Below are positions 18,351-28,500 of a DNA stretch of 64,000 nt, piece by piece (position 1 is the stretch's first letter; each line of letters starts with the position of its first letter). The translations under genes and the position numbers were made by a program. The notes beneath the pieces are model-generated. The model saw nothing but the letters and a program-made list of their open reading frames with translations. It had not been told where the DNA came from and did not search any database. Origin of the DNA: Whitmania pigra (lineage: Eukaryota; Annelida; Clitellata; Hirudinida; Haemopidae); the NCBI GenBank assembly GCA_021613335.1, contig JAJTWR010000141.1, positions 1-64,000 on the forward strand, in the 5' to 3' direction.

Positions 18351-19262
18351 ATGCCACTATTATTAGATATTCAATGGGATAATATGCACCAGTTTTTGGT
18401 GAAACTCTATGATGAAATGATGCCTTTATGTCGTGATTTATTGGGAATAGCCAGGGGTATTGGCGGCATAGGCGCAATTTTTTATATCGCCAATCGGGTA
18501 TGGCGGCATATGGTAAATAATGAGGCTATCAATTTTTATCCTTTGTTTAGGCCTTTTGTCATTGTTTTTTGCATCGGTATATTTCCGCTTGTTTTAGGTA
18601 CGATTAACGGTATTTTAAAGCCCATTGTAACCGTTACCTCCGGAATGGTGCAAAAGCAAAATACAGATGTTGCCGCTTATACAAAAAGGCGCAGCGACAT
18701 TGAAAGAGCCAATTATAACAAAGCCGGTAAATTATACGCAGACGACGATGACGCGCAGCATGATAAAAGACTAAAAGAATTAGGCATTTTTGTTTTAGGG
18801 TCAACTTCAAGTATGACAATGGAAAGAATGGCCTACAAGATTAAAAAGAATTTTAGAGATTATTTAAAAGAATTATTAGACTTTTTGTATCAAGCAATTT
18901 CTTTGGTGATTGATGCCTTAAGAACATTTTTTCTTATCATCATTTCAATTATAGGGCCAGTTAGTTTTGGCCTTTCTATATTCGAGGGTTTTCAAAGCAC
19001 ATTAACTCATTGGCTGATGCAGTACATCCAAGTTTTTTTATGGCTGCCTATTGCCAATATTTTTGGTACGCTGATAGGGAAACTGCAAGTAATGATGTTA
19101 CAAAAAGCCATAGACGATTTACGAACTAACGCTTTAAACAGCACTTTTGATTCTTCTGATATTGGTTACATGATTTTTATGTTAATAGCTATTATAGGAT
19201 ATGCCTCGGTTCCAACGGTAGCGGGTTATGTTGTGCGAAGAACCGGCGACCAAACCGCTTGA
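18351..19262 (+). CDS. traJ: Conjugative transposon protein TraJ (VirB6-like)
   Basis: A 303-residue polytopic membrane protein. Helices are visible at about residues 32-50, 65-85, 180-210, 220-250 and 268-290. Conserved TraJ features include the N-terminal W-D-N-M-H-Q-F segment, the GPVSFGLSIFEGFQSTL stretch and LMQYIQVFLWLPIANIFG. VirB6-like TraJ forms part of the inner-membrane pore of the conjugation apparatus. The frame is intact. About 220 bases follow before TraK in which I see no gene; they contain a G+C-rich inverted motif around 19275-19300. Confidence 0.88.
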   Translation: MPLLLDIQWDNMHQFLVKLYDEMMPLCRDLLGIARGIGGIGAIFYIANRVWRHMVNNEAINFYPLFRPFVIVFCIGIFPLVLGTINGILKPIVTVTSGMVQKQNTDVAAYTKRRSDIERANYNKAGKLYADDDDAQHDKRLKELGIFVLGSTSSMTMERMAYKIKKNFRDYLKELLDFLYQAISLVIDALRTFFLIIISIIGPVSFGLSIFEGFQSTLTHWLMQYIQVFLWLPIANIFGTLIGKLQVMMLQKAIDDLRTNALNSTFDSSDIGYMIFMLIAIIGYASVPTVAGYVVRRTGDQTA

Positions 19263-19482
19263 GGAAGAATGCGGTCTGCCGGCATGCCTGCCGCCGTAGC
19301 TGCTTGATAGCGTAAACAAAATAAGGAAGGATTTTTAAATATGCTGATAATAAACGCCGGAAATTTAAATAAGATATTCTTATGACTTCAAAAACAACAA
19401 TAAACGCCCAAAATTTATTACCGGGTTGCGCTATGACAAAGAAGGCTTAAAATATAAATTCATTACTCATAAAATTTACATT

Positions 19483-20106
19483 ATGATATTTAAAAGTTTA
19501 GAAACCATAGAAAGTTCATTCAGAAAAATGCGCTTAATGATGGTTGGATTTTTGATTTTTTGTACCGCCATCTGTATTGTGTCTATCATTTGGGCTTTCT
19601 CATTTGCAGAAAAACAAAGGCAAAAAGTATATGTGCTTGATCGCGGTAAAAGTTTAATGTTAGCCTTAGCGCAAGATGTAAACGCCAACAGACCGGTAGA
19701 AGCCAAAGATCATATAAAGCGTTTTCATGAATTATTTTTTACCCTTTCGCCCGATCAAAAGGCGATAGATTACAACATAGGACAAGCCTTGTATTTAGCC
19801 GATGAAAGCGCTAATACTGAATATAAAAACTTAATAGAAAACGGTTATTTCAACAAATTAATAGCCGGTAATGTAAGTCAAAAAATTAAGGTGGATAGCA
19901 TTCATTTAGTTATGGATAAATTCCCTAACTATGCCAAAACCTACGCTACCGAAACCATTATTAGAAGCAGTTCTATAACCACGCGAAATTTAATTACCGA
20001 ATGTTTTTTAAGAGAAGTGCAAAGGAGCGATAATAACCCGCATGGCTTTTTAATTGAGCGTTGGCGCGTTTTAGAGAATAAAGATACAAATATGATTCAA
20101 AGATAA
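19483..20106 (+). CDS. traK: Conjugative transposon protein TraK (VirB8-like)
   Basis: From the ATG at 19483 the product is 207 residues, the usual TraK length, and begins MIFKSLETIESSFRKMRLMM. The open frame extends 19 codons upstream to a TTG, but those codons lack family similarity. One N-terminal membrane helix (residues about 21-42) precedes a periplasmic domain with YVLDRGKSLMLALAQDVNAN and a conserved RVLENKDTNMIQR end, as in Bacteroidota TraK, a VirB8-like channel component. It stops one base before the next ATG (20108), so it is probably translationally coupled to it. Confidence 0.88.
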   Translation: MIFKSLETIESSFRKMRLMMVGFLIFCTAICIVSIIWAFSFAEKQRQKVYVLDRGKSLMLALAQDVNANRPVEAKDHIKRFHELFFTLSPDQKAIDYNIGQALYLADESANTEYKNLIENGYFNKLIAGNVSQKIKVDSIHLVMDKFPNYAKTYATETIIRSSSITTRNLITECFLREVQRSDNNPHGFLIERWRVLENKDTNMIQR

Positions 20107-20107
20107 A

Positions 20108-20587
20108 ATGAAATATGTCGACTTATTTATGATTGGATGGTCAATTTTATTAATTATCATCTCAGTTCCATTAGCTGTTTGCTTAACGGCTTTAACGGTT
20201 TTGCCCCAAAACAGAAAACCGCAGGATAACGATTGGTTTGGTAAAATGAGAATTTGGGTATGGAAAAAACAAGATGTTTTGATTGATTTTTTGAAAAAAA
20301 AGGAGAGCCGATTAAACAAAAAATCTAAAATTATATCCCTGGTTATATTTTGTATTACATGCTGTCTGTTTATTATCTTTTTTGGCAATTATCCGTCAAA
20401 TAAAGACGATTTATTTTTTACGAACAATCCTAAAAAACCAACAATATCGTCTGATAAAATTGATACCTCCCCAAAAAGCAAAGCAGATACAAATATTATT
20501 CTTAATGAGAAGGACTTTGAAAATTTAAAAAAAATAAAAAACAGAAAATATATCGATACGACAATTGGGATTTCTAAAATAAGGTAA
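20108..20587 (+). CDS. TraL-position membrane protein of the tra operon
   Basis: This 159-residue protein has two membrane helices (about residues 10-32 and 75-98) separated by a basic segment, and a polar C-terminus rich in Lys, Asp and Ser. It lies in the TraL slot, between TraK and TraM, with a one-base gap after TraK. I do not recognise specific TraL sequence motifs, so the assignment is by position only. A role at the inner membrane next to the VirB10-like TraM is a reasonable inference. Confidence 0.55.
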   Translation: MKYVDLFMIGWSILLIIISVPLAVCLTALTVLPQNRKPQDNDWFGKMRIWVWKKQDVLIDFLKKKESRLNKKSKIISLVIFCITCCLFIIFFGNYPSNKDDLFFTNNPKKPTISSDKIDTSPKSKADTNIILNEKDFENLKKIKNRKYIDTTIGISKIR

Positions 20588-20611
20588 AATGGTTTCTTTA
20601 AATGATTTTTT

Positions 20612-21829
20612 ATGAATAGCAATGTACATCAACATTCACAAGAGTTTATCAGACGACGAAAAAAAGCCGTGGTTCTGCCCCTTTTCGTTGTTCCTTTTAT
20701 GACAATAATATTTTGGATTTTTGGCGGCGGCAAAAAGGCCAATAGCGTTATGAAACATACCCAAACCGAAGGAGGGATCAATACTTCTATTCCTTCCAGT
20801 AAAAATCAAAAAATTATTTCCAATAAATTAGATGCTTACGATAAAGAGTTTAAAGAAGAGGAAAAACAGAAAAAACAAATCGCTTTGGATGAATTTATAT
20901 TTCCCAGTCGCGAGATAAACAGTCGAGACTCATTAAACAGAGAAATGGATGGCTCTAAAGGAGATACAACCATTGTCGAACTTTCCAAAAAAATAAGTTC
21001 GTTTTACCAAAAACCAAGGCGGCCCGAATACCAAGAAAAAACAAAAGATTCTAAACCTAAAAAAGACGAACAATTAACCGAGCAACAACTAATTCAAAAA
21101 GAATTAGCAAAAGCAATGGCTTTCCGCAACCAACTCCTGGCCAAAACTGAAATACCTTCGCAACCACAGCCGGAACCAAAACTGCAAGAAACTGAAAAGC
21201 GAAAAGTAATGGAAGTGCAAATTAACGAAGAGACAAGGGTGGTTTCAAGTTTAAGCCCAAACAAAGCCAATATAGAGGCCTTTGGCAATAAAGCGCAACA
21301 AACAATCGGTAATTCTTTTTATGGTTCGGGAAAAGCCGGAAAAGAGAAAGGTTTCTCCAATACCATCTCGGCGGTAATTCACCAGGACCAAAGCGTAATT
21401 GATGGCGCTACCATTAAAATGCGCTTACTTTCAGATATTAAAATAAACGGCCTAACGATACCCAAAAATACTTTTATATACGGTATTGCAACTTTAAACG
21501 AAGAGCGTATAAATATTGAAATTAACAATATACGTTACCAAAACGGTATTTTCCCCGTTGAATTAAAGGTTTATGATACCGACGGTATTTTAGGGGTTTC
21601 CATGCCCGGATCTATATTGAGGAATGTTGGAAAAAATGCGATAACGCAAGGAATACAAAATATGGGGCAAACAGGCGCTTATAATGTAACAATGTCTAAT
21701 GATATTGGACAACAATTAGGCATGGAAGCCGCACGTACAGGGATTAACACAATTAAATCCTTATTAACTAAGCAAACACAACAGAAAAAGGTATTTGTAA
21801 AAGCGAATTACCGCATATATCTAAAATAA
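20612..21829 (+). CDS. traM: Conjugative transposon protein TraM (VirB10-like)
   Basis: The 405-residue product has a short cytoplasmic N-terminus with basic residues (RRRKKAVVLP), a single membrane helix (LFVVPFMTIIFWIFGG), a long Lys/Glu/Gln-rich linker (residues about 65-200) and a folded C-terminal domain. That domain contains VIHQDQSVIDGATIKMRLL and a tail ending VFVKANYRIYLK. This is the Bacteroidota TraM layout, a VirB10-like protein bridging inner and outer membranes in the type IV core complex. The frame is intact and it precedes TraN by 27 bases. Confidence 0.88.
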   Translation: MNSNVHQHSQEFIRRRKKAVVLPLFVVPFMTIIFWIFGGGKKANSVMKHTQTEGGINTSIPSSKNQKIISNKLDAYDKEFKEEEKQKKQIALDEFIFPSREINSRDSLNREMDGSKGDTTIVELSKKISSFYQKPRRPEYQEKTKDSKPKKDEQLTEQQLIQKELAKAMAFRNQLLAKTEIPSQPQPEPKLQETEKRKVMEVQINEETRVVSSLSPNKANIEAFGNKAQQTIGNSFYGSGKAGKEKGFSNTISAVIHQDQSVIDGATIKMRLLSDIKINGLTIPKNTFIYGIATLNEERINIEINNIRYQNGIFPVELKVYDTDGILGVSMPGSILRNVGKNAITQGIQNMGQTGAYNVTMSNDIGQQLGMEAARTGINTIKSLLTKQTQQKKVFVKANYRIYLK

Positions 21830-21856
21830 ATTAGAGAAACTAAAATATTTACTGTT

Positions 21857-22759
21857 ATGAAAGTAAAATATAAAAGTTTACATTTTTTAACCGGTTTATG
21901 CTTGTTAGCAAATACCGCTACAGGACAATCGACCCATGTAACTGAATTTAAAGACAGTCAAATATTAAATTCCTATCCCATATCGGTAGCGTTTGACAAA
22001 ACCACGCACATTATTTTTCCGGCTTCGATTAAATATGTAGACTTAGGCAACGACGGCATCATTGCCGATAAAGCTGAAGGAGTAGAAAACATTTTACGGA
22101 TAAAAGCCAATTTTAAAGGCTTCCAACAAACCTCTTTAAGCGTAGTTACCGGCGATGGCAAATATTATTCCTTCTTGGTAGATTATTCAGAGCGGCCTAA
22201 CACGTTAAATATATCCATAATCGGATCTGATTTTTCGGGTACAACCAGAAAGGTGGCAATAGCTGATGAGGATGGAGAATCCATTGTTTCTTTTGAAGAA
22301 GTAAAAATGTCGGAAACTAAAATATCAAGACTGGCTTTTGAAATATCCAAAAGTAAACGGATCATCAAACATATCGGAATAGTAAAAGACGATATGTTAT
22401 TTCTGCTTTATGGTTTATTTATAAAAGATAATGTAATATTCTTTAGAACCCATATTAAAAATAAATCAAATATTAACTATGATATCGACTTTGTAAAATT
22501 TTACATAAGGGATAAAGAAATACTAAAACGCACGGCGATACAAGAGTTAGAAATAAACCCTTTGTATGTTTATAGTTCTTCGGATAATAATGATACCATT
22601 TTAGGAAAATCCTCTGTTGACAAAGTTTTTACATTACAAAAATTTACCATTCCCGACAATAAAATTCTGGAAGTGGAAATGTTTGAAAAAGGCGGCGGTC
22701 GTCATTTAAAATTTGAATTAAACAATCTGGATATTGTGAATGCCAAATTGATAAAATAA
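21857..22759 (+). CDS. traN: Conjugative transposon protein TraN (DUF4138, VirB9-like)
   Basis: A 300-residue secreted protein with a signal peptide (to about residue 23, ATGQ). The DUF4138 pattern follows: ISVAFDKTTHIIFPASIKYV, DLGNDGIIADKAEGVEN, ILRIKANFKGFQQTSLSVVT. DUF4138/TraN is a VirB9-like part of the outer core complex. Its TAA overlaps the next ATG by one base (TAATG at 22757-22761), which indicates coupled translation with TraO. No damage is visible. Confidence 0.9.
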   Translation: MKVKYKSLHFLTGLCLLANTATGQSTHVTEFKDSQILNSYPISVAFDKTTHIIFPASIKYVDLGNDGIIADKAEGVENILRIKANFKGFQQTSLSVVTGDGKYYSFLVDYSERPNTLNISIIGSDFSGTTRKVAIADEDGESIVSFEEVKMSETKISRLAFEISKSKRIIKHIGIVKDDMLFLLYGLFIKDNVIFFRTHIKNKSNINYDIDFVKFYIRDKEILKRTAIQELEINPLYVYSSSDNNDTILGKSSVDKVFTLQKFTIPDNKILEVEMFEKGGGRHLKFELNNLDIVNAKLIK

Positions 22760-23352
22760 TGAAACGCTTAGGTATAATCATGATGTTGGTCGTTGCTTTT
22801 TACCCGGGTTATGGCCAAAGGCATTTAAAAGGACAACAAGGCCTTGAATTAAATGTGGGTGTTTTAGATAATTTCAATTTTTTTAAAGACAGAAATATAA
22901 AATCTTATTTTATCCAATCCGCTTATAGCTGGTATAATAAAAAAGAAGATTATTGGAAATGGGGTTTCAATTACAGCGAACAACGTTTTAAATCATTTAT
23001 CAACCCCTCAAATTATTATCCGGTAAGGCAATATACAACCGACTTTATGTATTATAAAAAGTTAATCACCCCGCGAAATCGTTTCTTTTATTTCAATGTA
23101 GGATTTGGCCCCATGATAGGCTTTGAAACGGTAAATGACGGGGATTATGATTTATCAGACGGGGTAGTAAACTATCAAATACAGGATAAAAACCGGTTTT
23201 TATACGGAGCGGCCATATGCGGGGATATCGAATTATATTTAAATGACCGGATTATATTTATGATAGATGCAAAAGAACAATATTTATTTAACTCTGATGT
23301 TCAAGCAATGCACTTTCAGTTAGGATCCGGCTTAAAATTTATCATTTATTAA
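22759..23352 (+). CDS. traO: Conjugative transposon protein TraO
   Basis: The 197-residue product has a signal peptide ending GYGQ and then a beta-rich sequence of outer-membrane character (LELNVGVLDNFNFF, WGFNYSEQRFK, FYFNVGFGPMIGFE), with a C-terminus suited to a small barrel (LGSGLKFIIY). Position after TraN and before TraQ fits TraO. Family assignment rests on context plus general TraO resemblance, so it is a little less certain than that of TraM or TraN. Confidence 0.75.
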   Translation: MKRLGIIMMLVVAFYPGYGQRHLKGQQGLELNVGVLDNFNFFKDRNIKSYFIQSAYSWYNKKEDYWKWGFNYSEQRFKSFINPSNYYPVRQYTTDFMYYKKLITPRNRFFYFNVGFGPMIGFETVNDGDYDLSDGVVNYQIQDKNRFLYGAAICGDIELYLNDRIIFMIDAKEQYLFNSDVQAMHFQLGSGLKFIIY

Positions 23353-23361
23353 AAAATATTC

Positions 23362-23829
23362 ATGAAAAAGTTGACCAATTTATTGGCTTGTTTTAGCATT
23401 ATATTGTTGTTGATTTCTTGTAAAAAAAACACGTTGAACATTGCCGAAGACAAGGAAACGATTAATGCAATCCCTTACAATTTTTTAGTGCTTACCAATT
23501 CCGGAATAGACCAAATTTCAAAATCCGGTCAGCAAACATATTCATTTTATTTAAGACAGCAAGAAATGTATGTTGCCGGGCAGATTTACAAACTATCATT
23601 TAAGTGCGGAGATTTTTATGACGGAAAATTAACCGTAAACGGCTATACTTGGAGACAAGGCGATGTCATCTCTATCGATTATGACCAAGTAAAAAATAAT
23701 AACTTTTTATTTGAAGGAAGTTATCAGCCCATTCCCCCGTCGGTAGGAAGTTATTCAATAACCTTTATCATTACAGACCGGTTTGGAAAAACCAAAACAG
23801 CCGTAAAGAAAATTAATGTAACGGAGTAA
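23362..23829 (+). CDS. traQ: TraQ-like conjugal transfer lipoprotein (DUF3872)
   Basis: The 155-residue product has a lipoprotein signal with lipobox LLISC, then a beta-sandwich domain with YSFYLRQQEMYVAGQIYKLS and a C-terminal SYSITFIITDRFGKTKTAVK, as in DUF3872/TraQ. It follows TraO by 9 bases and is the last recognisable tra gene. In CTnDOT-type operons a TraP primase lies between TraO and TraQ; it is absent here. Downstream there is no lysozyme, relaxase or coupling-protein gene, only non-coding DNA. Confidence 0.82.
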   Translation: MKKLTNLLACFSIILLLISCKKNTLNIAEDKETINAIPYNFLVLTNSGIDQISKSGQQTYSFYLRQQEMYVAGQIYKLSFKCGDFYDGKLTVNGYTWRQGDVISIDYDQVKNNNFLFEGSYQPIPPSVGSYSITFIITDRFGKTKTAVKKINVTE

Positions 23830-24712
23830 TTTTACCCTGCCGCATTCTTTGTTTCGATTTGTGTAATGACAGAAAAACCTAAGCCGGCGGTATGCCAAAG
23901 CCGCTCAATAAAAACCCCATACAAGCCCTCTGCTCAAGGGGCAAGCGCAACAGGTTAATTAATTGGGTTTAAAATTAAGTATAAAAATCTGTGGCGGCGT
24001 TTTTATCACACAAATATTTTCCGGGCCCGTTATTAAGGCGGCGAAACCTTTGCGGGAGAAATATCTGGAAATAAAACTTTAACTATTTTACATTCAATAA
24101 ATTATTTGCAGGGGGTATGAAACATTATAAAAACTCCAATACAGCGATGTCTTTTTCTTTTTACGTAGAACTTATGGCGTAAAAAGCAGTGTGCCGGCAA
24201 AACGTCAATACCTTGCGCAGAACACGTTTTGAAGGTATTGTCTATAACTTAAAAAGAAGTTCGAATTTAGTTGTTCAGCCGGCAAAATAATGGAGATTTC
24301 CCCAAAAAATCTCCAAATTCAAAATAAATATTGCAAGCGTTCTGTCTAAAATATTCGCTGATTTTTAAGAAAAGCAATTACCTGTTCTTGGAAAAACGGC
24401 GCCTTGCAAGGGTTTTTTTGGCTAAGTTCTGTTTGGTTTTTGCTCGGCAAATAATTCTGTTTGTTATTGTTAATATGTGCGCTTTTTTTGTCAATAAAAT
24501 GTTGATAACAAGCCTTAACAAGGATAATTTCGCTTACTTACCGGCTCGTACATCAATATAAAACGGCCGTAAAAATTCTTAAATGAAAAAAAATTAATTA
24601 TTGATAGTTGATTTTCAATAAATTATAAATATATTTGTTTTGTTAAATTATCTTGATTATTTTGTTTACAAATCTTTTTATATATTTGTTAAATATTTTT
24701 CTAAATATATAA
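23830..24712. other. Non-coding stretch after traQ
   Basis: About 880 bases without a supportable gene. The only open frame (24331-24561, TTG start) encodes a hydrophobic-basic peptide with no recognisable family and is probably chance. There is one clear inverted repeat: nine bases at 24206-24214 (CAATACCTT) pair with 24232-24240 around a 17-base loop. The word GCCGGCAAAA recurs shortly before and after it. Base composition shifts from mixed to very A+T-rich towards 24600-24712. I infer this is the degraded junction between the tra region and the adhesin locus. Confidence 0.45.
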
Positions 24713-25458
24713 AAGTTATTAAATAATTAACAACAGGCTATTAGTCGTTTTCGTATGATAAGAGAAAGAGATTTGAGAGGAGAAAAGAGAGTTAAGAGTT
24801 TGTTTAAAAAATGTTTATTACTCCCCCATCCCCTTCATGTAAGTTATTAAATAATTAACAACAGGCTATTAGTCGTTTTCGTATGATAAGAGAAAGAGAT
24901 TTGAGAGAAGAAAAGAGAGTTAAGAGTTTGTTTAAAAAATGTTTATTACTCCCCCATCCCCTTCATGTAAGTTATTGAATAATTAACAACAGGCTATTAG
25001 TCGTTTTCGTATGATAAGAGAAAGAGATTTGAGAGGAGAAAAGAGAGTTAAGAGTTTGTTTAAAAAATGTTTATTACTCCCCCATCCCCTTCATGTAAGC
25101 TATTGAATAATTAACAACAGGCTATTAGTCGTTTTCGTATGATAAGAGAAAGAGATTTGAGAGAAGAAAAGAGAGTTAAGAGTTTGTTTAAAAAATGTTT
25201 ATTACTCCCTCATCCCCTTCATGTAAGCTATTGAATAATTAACAACAGGCTATTAGTCGTTTTCGTATGATAAGAGAAAGAGATTTGAGAGAAGAAAAGA
25301 GAGTTAAGAGTTTGTTTAAAAATGTTTATTACTCCCTGATCACATCAAATAAGCTGTTGAATTTAATAAGTAAGCTATTAGGCATTTTCATATGAGAGGA
25401 AAAAGTGATTTGAGAGAAGAAAAGAGTGTGAAGAGTTTAGTTAAAATATTTATTACGC
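24713..25458 (+). repeat. 128-bp tandem repeat array (five copies plus one degenerate) upstream of the adhesin
   Basis: Copies begin at 24713, 24841, 24969, 25097 and 25225, each exactly 128 bases apart; a sixth, clearly diverged copy begins at 25351 (126 bases on). The unit opens AAGTTATTAAATAATTAACA, has the core TATTAGTCGTTTTCGTATGA and a purine-rich run (GAGAAAGAGATTTGAGAG), and ends CCCCATCCCCTTCATGT. Copies 1-5 differ at only a few positions, such as GAGAGG against GAGAGA and GTTATT against GCTATT. No reading frame crosses the array. Each unit has TTTG 23 bases before a second TTTG, the spacing of a -33/-7 promoter, but the TA of the -7 box is missing. It sits directly upstream of the giant adhesin. 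Confidence 0.93.
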
Positions 25459-25496
25459 ATGCATTGCATATGTAATTTGAGAATAATTCAAATTGT

Positions 25497-25525
25497 AAAA
25501 CAGGCAGTTTTCTCTGTTTTTTATT
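25497..25525 (+). terminator. Hairpin with U-tract in the adhesin leader (possible attenuator)
   Basis: AAAACAG (25497-25503) can pair with CTGTTTT (25514-25520) around a 10-base loop, followed by TTATTTTATT. This has the shape of an intrinsic terminator but only two G-C pairs, so it would be weak. It lies 14 bases before the adhesin ATG and after the repeat array, so it could end transcripts coming from the repeats. Confidence 0.35.
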
Positions 25526-25538
25526 TTATTAAATTATT

Positions 25539-28500
25539 ATGAAAAAAGATTTACTTTCAATTGTTAAGTTTTTCAGTTTAGCTATTGTTTTTTTAGCGTT
25601 TTCGTTTTCTGTAAATGCTGAAAGAAGGGGTTTAAAAAATTTAACCGATAGTAGTAAAGCCGGGTATCCCCGATTTGCGCCTGCGCCATTTAAAGCCGAT
25701 GCCGCTTCTAAATACAGGGCAACTGATTTTGGAAACGCCTTAAATTTTGACGGGGTAAATGATTTTGTTACCATATCGGCAACAGGGTTTACATTTCCCA
25801 ATAACGAGTGGACAGAAGAGATGTGGCTTTACTTGCCGGCTGTACCCTCTGCTCAATTTACGGGAGTGATAGGCAGCGAAGATATGACTGTTTGGTCGAA
25901 AAGAGGCCCTTTTCTTCAAATTACTAGTGTTAATGGTTTGCATGGGGGGTTTGGTTATGGAACCGGGCAAACTCAGCATTTTTATGACTTTCGCAATGTG
26001 CTGGTTATCGGCGCCTGGAATCACGTTGCCCAAACTTATGACGGAAGCAGATTAAAAGTTTATGTTAATGGGAATATAGTGGGAGATGTTAGCGCTCCCT
26101 CAACAGTTTCTAATGCCAACCCGATTAAGTATTTAAGCGGGGAGCAACCCGGGGTTTCTATTCGTTTTAAGGGGAGCATGGATGAGGTTAGGTTTTGGAA
26201 GCGCGCCCGTACCGAGGCGGAAATCAAATCCAACTATAACAAAATCGTTAACGCGTCAGACCCTGATTTGCTGCTTTACTATTCCTTTAATCAGGGAGTA
26301 GCTAACGGCGATAATACAAGCATCAGCTCCGTTACGGATAATACAGGAAAATTTAACGGTTCTCTTAACAATTTTACCCTAAACGGAACAAGTTCAAATT
26401 TTGTAGGTTCTTTCTTTTTAGAGGCGCCAACAGCTAATGCGGCAACAAATATTACCGATGGTTCATTTACTGCAAACTGGGCCGCCCCTTCAGGGGTGAC
26501 TGTAAATAATTACATTTTAGAAGTAGCAAGGGACGCTAACTTTATATCGTTAGTATCCGGTTATGAAAACCTGTCGGTACCGGCAGGAACAACCTCGCAA
26601 GCGGTAACCGGCTTAAGTCCTAATTCTACTTATTATTACAGGGTTAAGGCCGTATCAGGAGCGGCTAGCAGTCTTAGCAGTAATGTCATACAGGTAAAAA
26701 CGCTGGCTTTAACCGGGTCTGGAAACGCTTTAAATTTTGACGGGTCGGATGATTATGTTACTTTTTCTAAAGACGGGATTTCTTTCCCTAATAACCGGTG
26801 GACCGAAGAGATGTGGGTATATGTGCCTTCTTCTATCGGGGGAGGCTTTAAAAATCTTCTGGTAACCAATCTAATATCTGCTAGTACTGCGCCATTAAGG
26901 GGCCCTGTTATGTATGTTTTTAATAAAACGCAATTGAGTGGCGGTTATGGCGATGGCACAAATTGGAAATATTATATAACAAGCAAAGGAGCGTTTCAAC
27001 TGGATGCATGGACTCATATTGCCCAAACTTATGACGGCACAAACCTTAAAGTATACGTTAACGGCGTTTTTCGCGAATCTTTTAACATGCCCGGAATATC
27101 AAATGTTAATAAAGTTAATTATATCGGAAATGCGGAAAACGCTCCTTCCTCTGAAGCTTTCTTAGGCAATATAGACGAGGTTAGAATTTGGAGCCGCGCC
27201 CTTACCGAGGCGGAAATCAAATCTAACTATGATAAAACCGTTGACTCGTCAGACCCTGATTTGCTGCTTTACTATTCTTTTAATCAGGGAGTAGCCAACG
27301 GCAATAATACAAGCATCAGCTCCGTTACGGATAATACAGGAAAATTTAACGGTTCTTTTAACAATTTTACCCTAAACGGAACAAGTTCAAATTTTGTAAA
27401 TTCTTTTTTAGAGGCGCCAACAGCTAATGCGGCAACAAATATTACCGATTGTTCATTTACTGCAAACTGGGCCGCCCCTTCATGGATGACTGTAAATAAT
27501 TACATTTTATCAGTAGCAAAGGACGCTAGCTTTGCATCGTTAGTGCCCGGTTATGAAAACCTGTCGTTACCGGCAGGGACAATCTCGCAAGCGATAACCG
27601 GCTTAAGTCCTGATTTTACTTATTATTACAGAGTTAGAGCCTTATCAGGATCGGCTAGCAGTTTTAACAGTAATGTTATACAAGTAAAAACGCTGGCTTT
27701 AACCGGGTTTGGAAACGCTTTAAATTTTGACGGGACGGATGATTATGTTGCCTTTTCTAAAGGCGGGATTTCTTTCCCTAATAACGGGTGGACCGAAGAG
27801 ATGTGGGTATATGTGCCTTCTTCTATCGGGGGAGGCTTTAAAAATCTTCTGGTAACCAATCTAATATCTGCTAGTACTGCGCAATTAAGAGCTCCTGTTA
27901 TGTATGTTTATAATAAAACGCAATTGAGTGGCGGTTATGGCGATGGCACAAATTGGAAATATTATATAACAAGCAAAGAAGCGTTTCAACTGGATGCATG
28001 GACTCATATTGCCCAAACTTTTGACGGCACAAGCCTGAAAGTATACGTTAACGGCGTTTTTCGCGAATCTTTTAACATGCCCGGAATATCAAATGTTAAT
28101 AAAGTTAATTATATCGGAAATGCGGAAAACGCTCCTTCCTCTGAAGCTTTCTTAGGCAATATAGACGAGGTTAGAATTTGGAGCCGCGCTCTTACCGAGG
28201 CGGAAATCAAAAAAAACTATAATATTTCTATCGATCAGAGCGCTGTGGGGGGGGTACAGGATTTACTGGCTTATTATGATTTTAATCAGGGGATAGCCGA
28301 AGGCAATAATACCCTTATCGATACCCTTATTGATAGCAAAAACGCTTACAACGCCGCCCTTAATAATTTTACTAAAGACGGCGCAAGGTCTAATTTTGTG
28401 GGCGATTTAAAGTTGGTTCCTCCTGTGGCCAGCGCGGCCGATAACGTAGTCGCCGATTCATTTAAAGCTAAATGGGCGGCGGGAGCAACCTCAGTTCCGG

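Noticed and set aside
24331..24561. 76-codon plus-strand frame after traQ
   Set aside because: TTG start, no ribosome site, hydrophobic and basic composition without family resemblance, in a degraded spacer.
24713..25458. Possible CRISPR array
   Set aside because: Units are 128 bases, contiguous and nearly identical across the full length; there are no unique spacers and no cas genes in the window.
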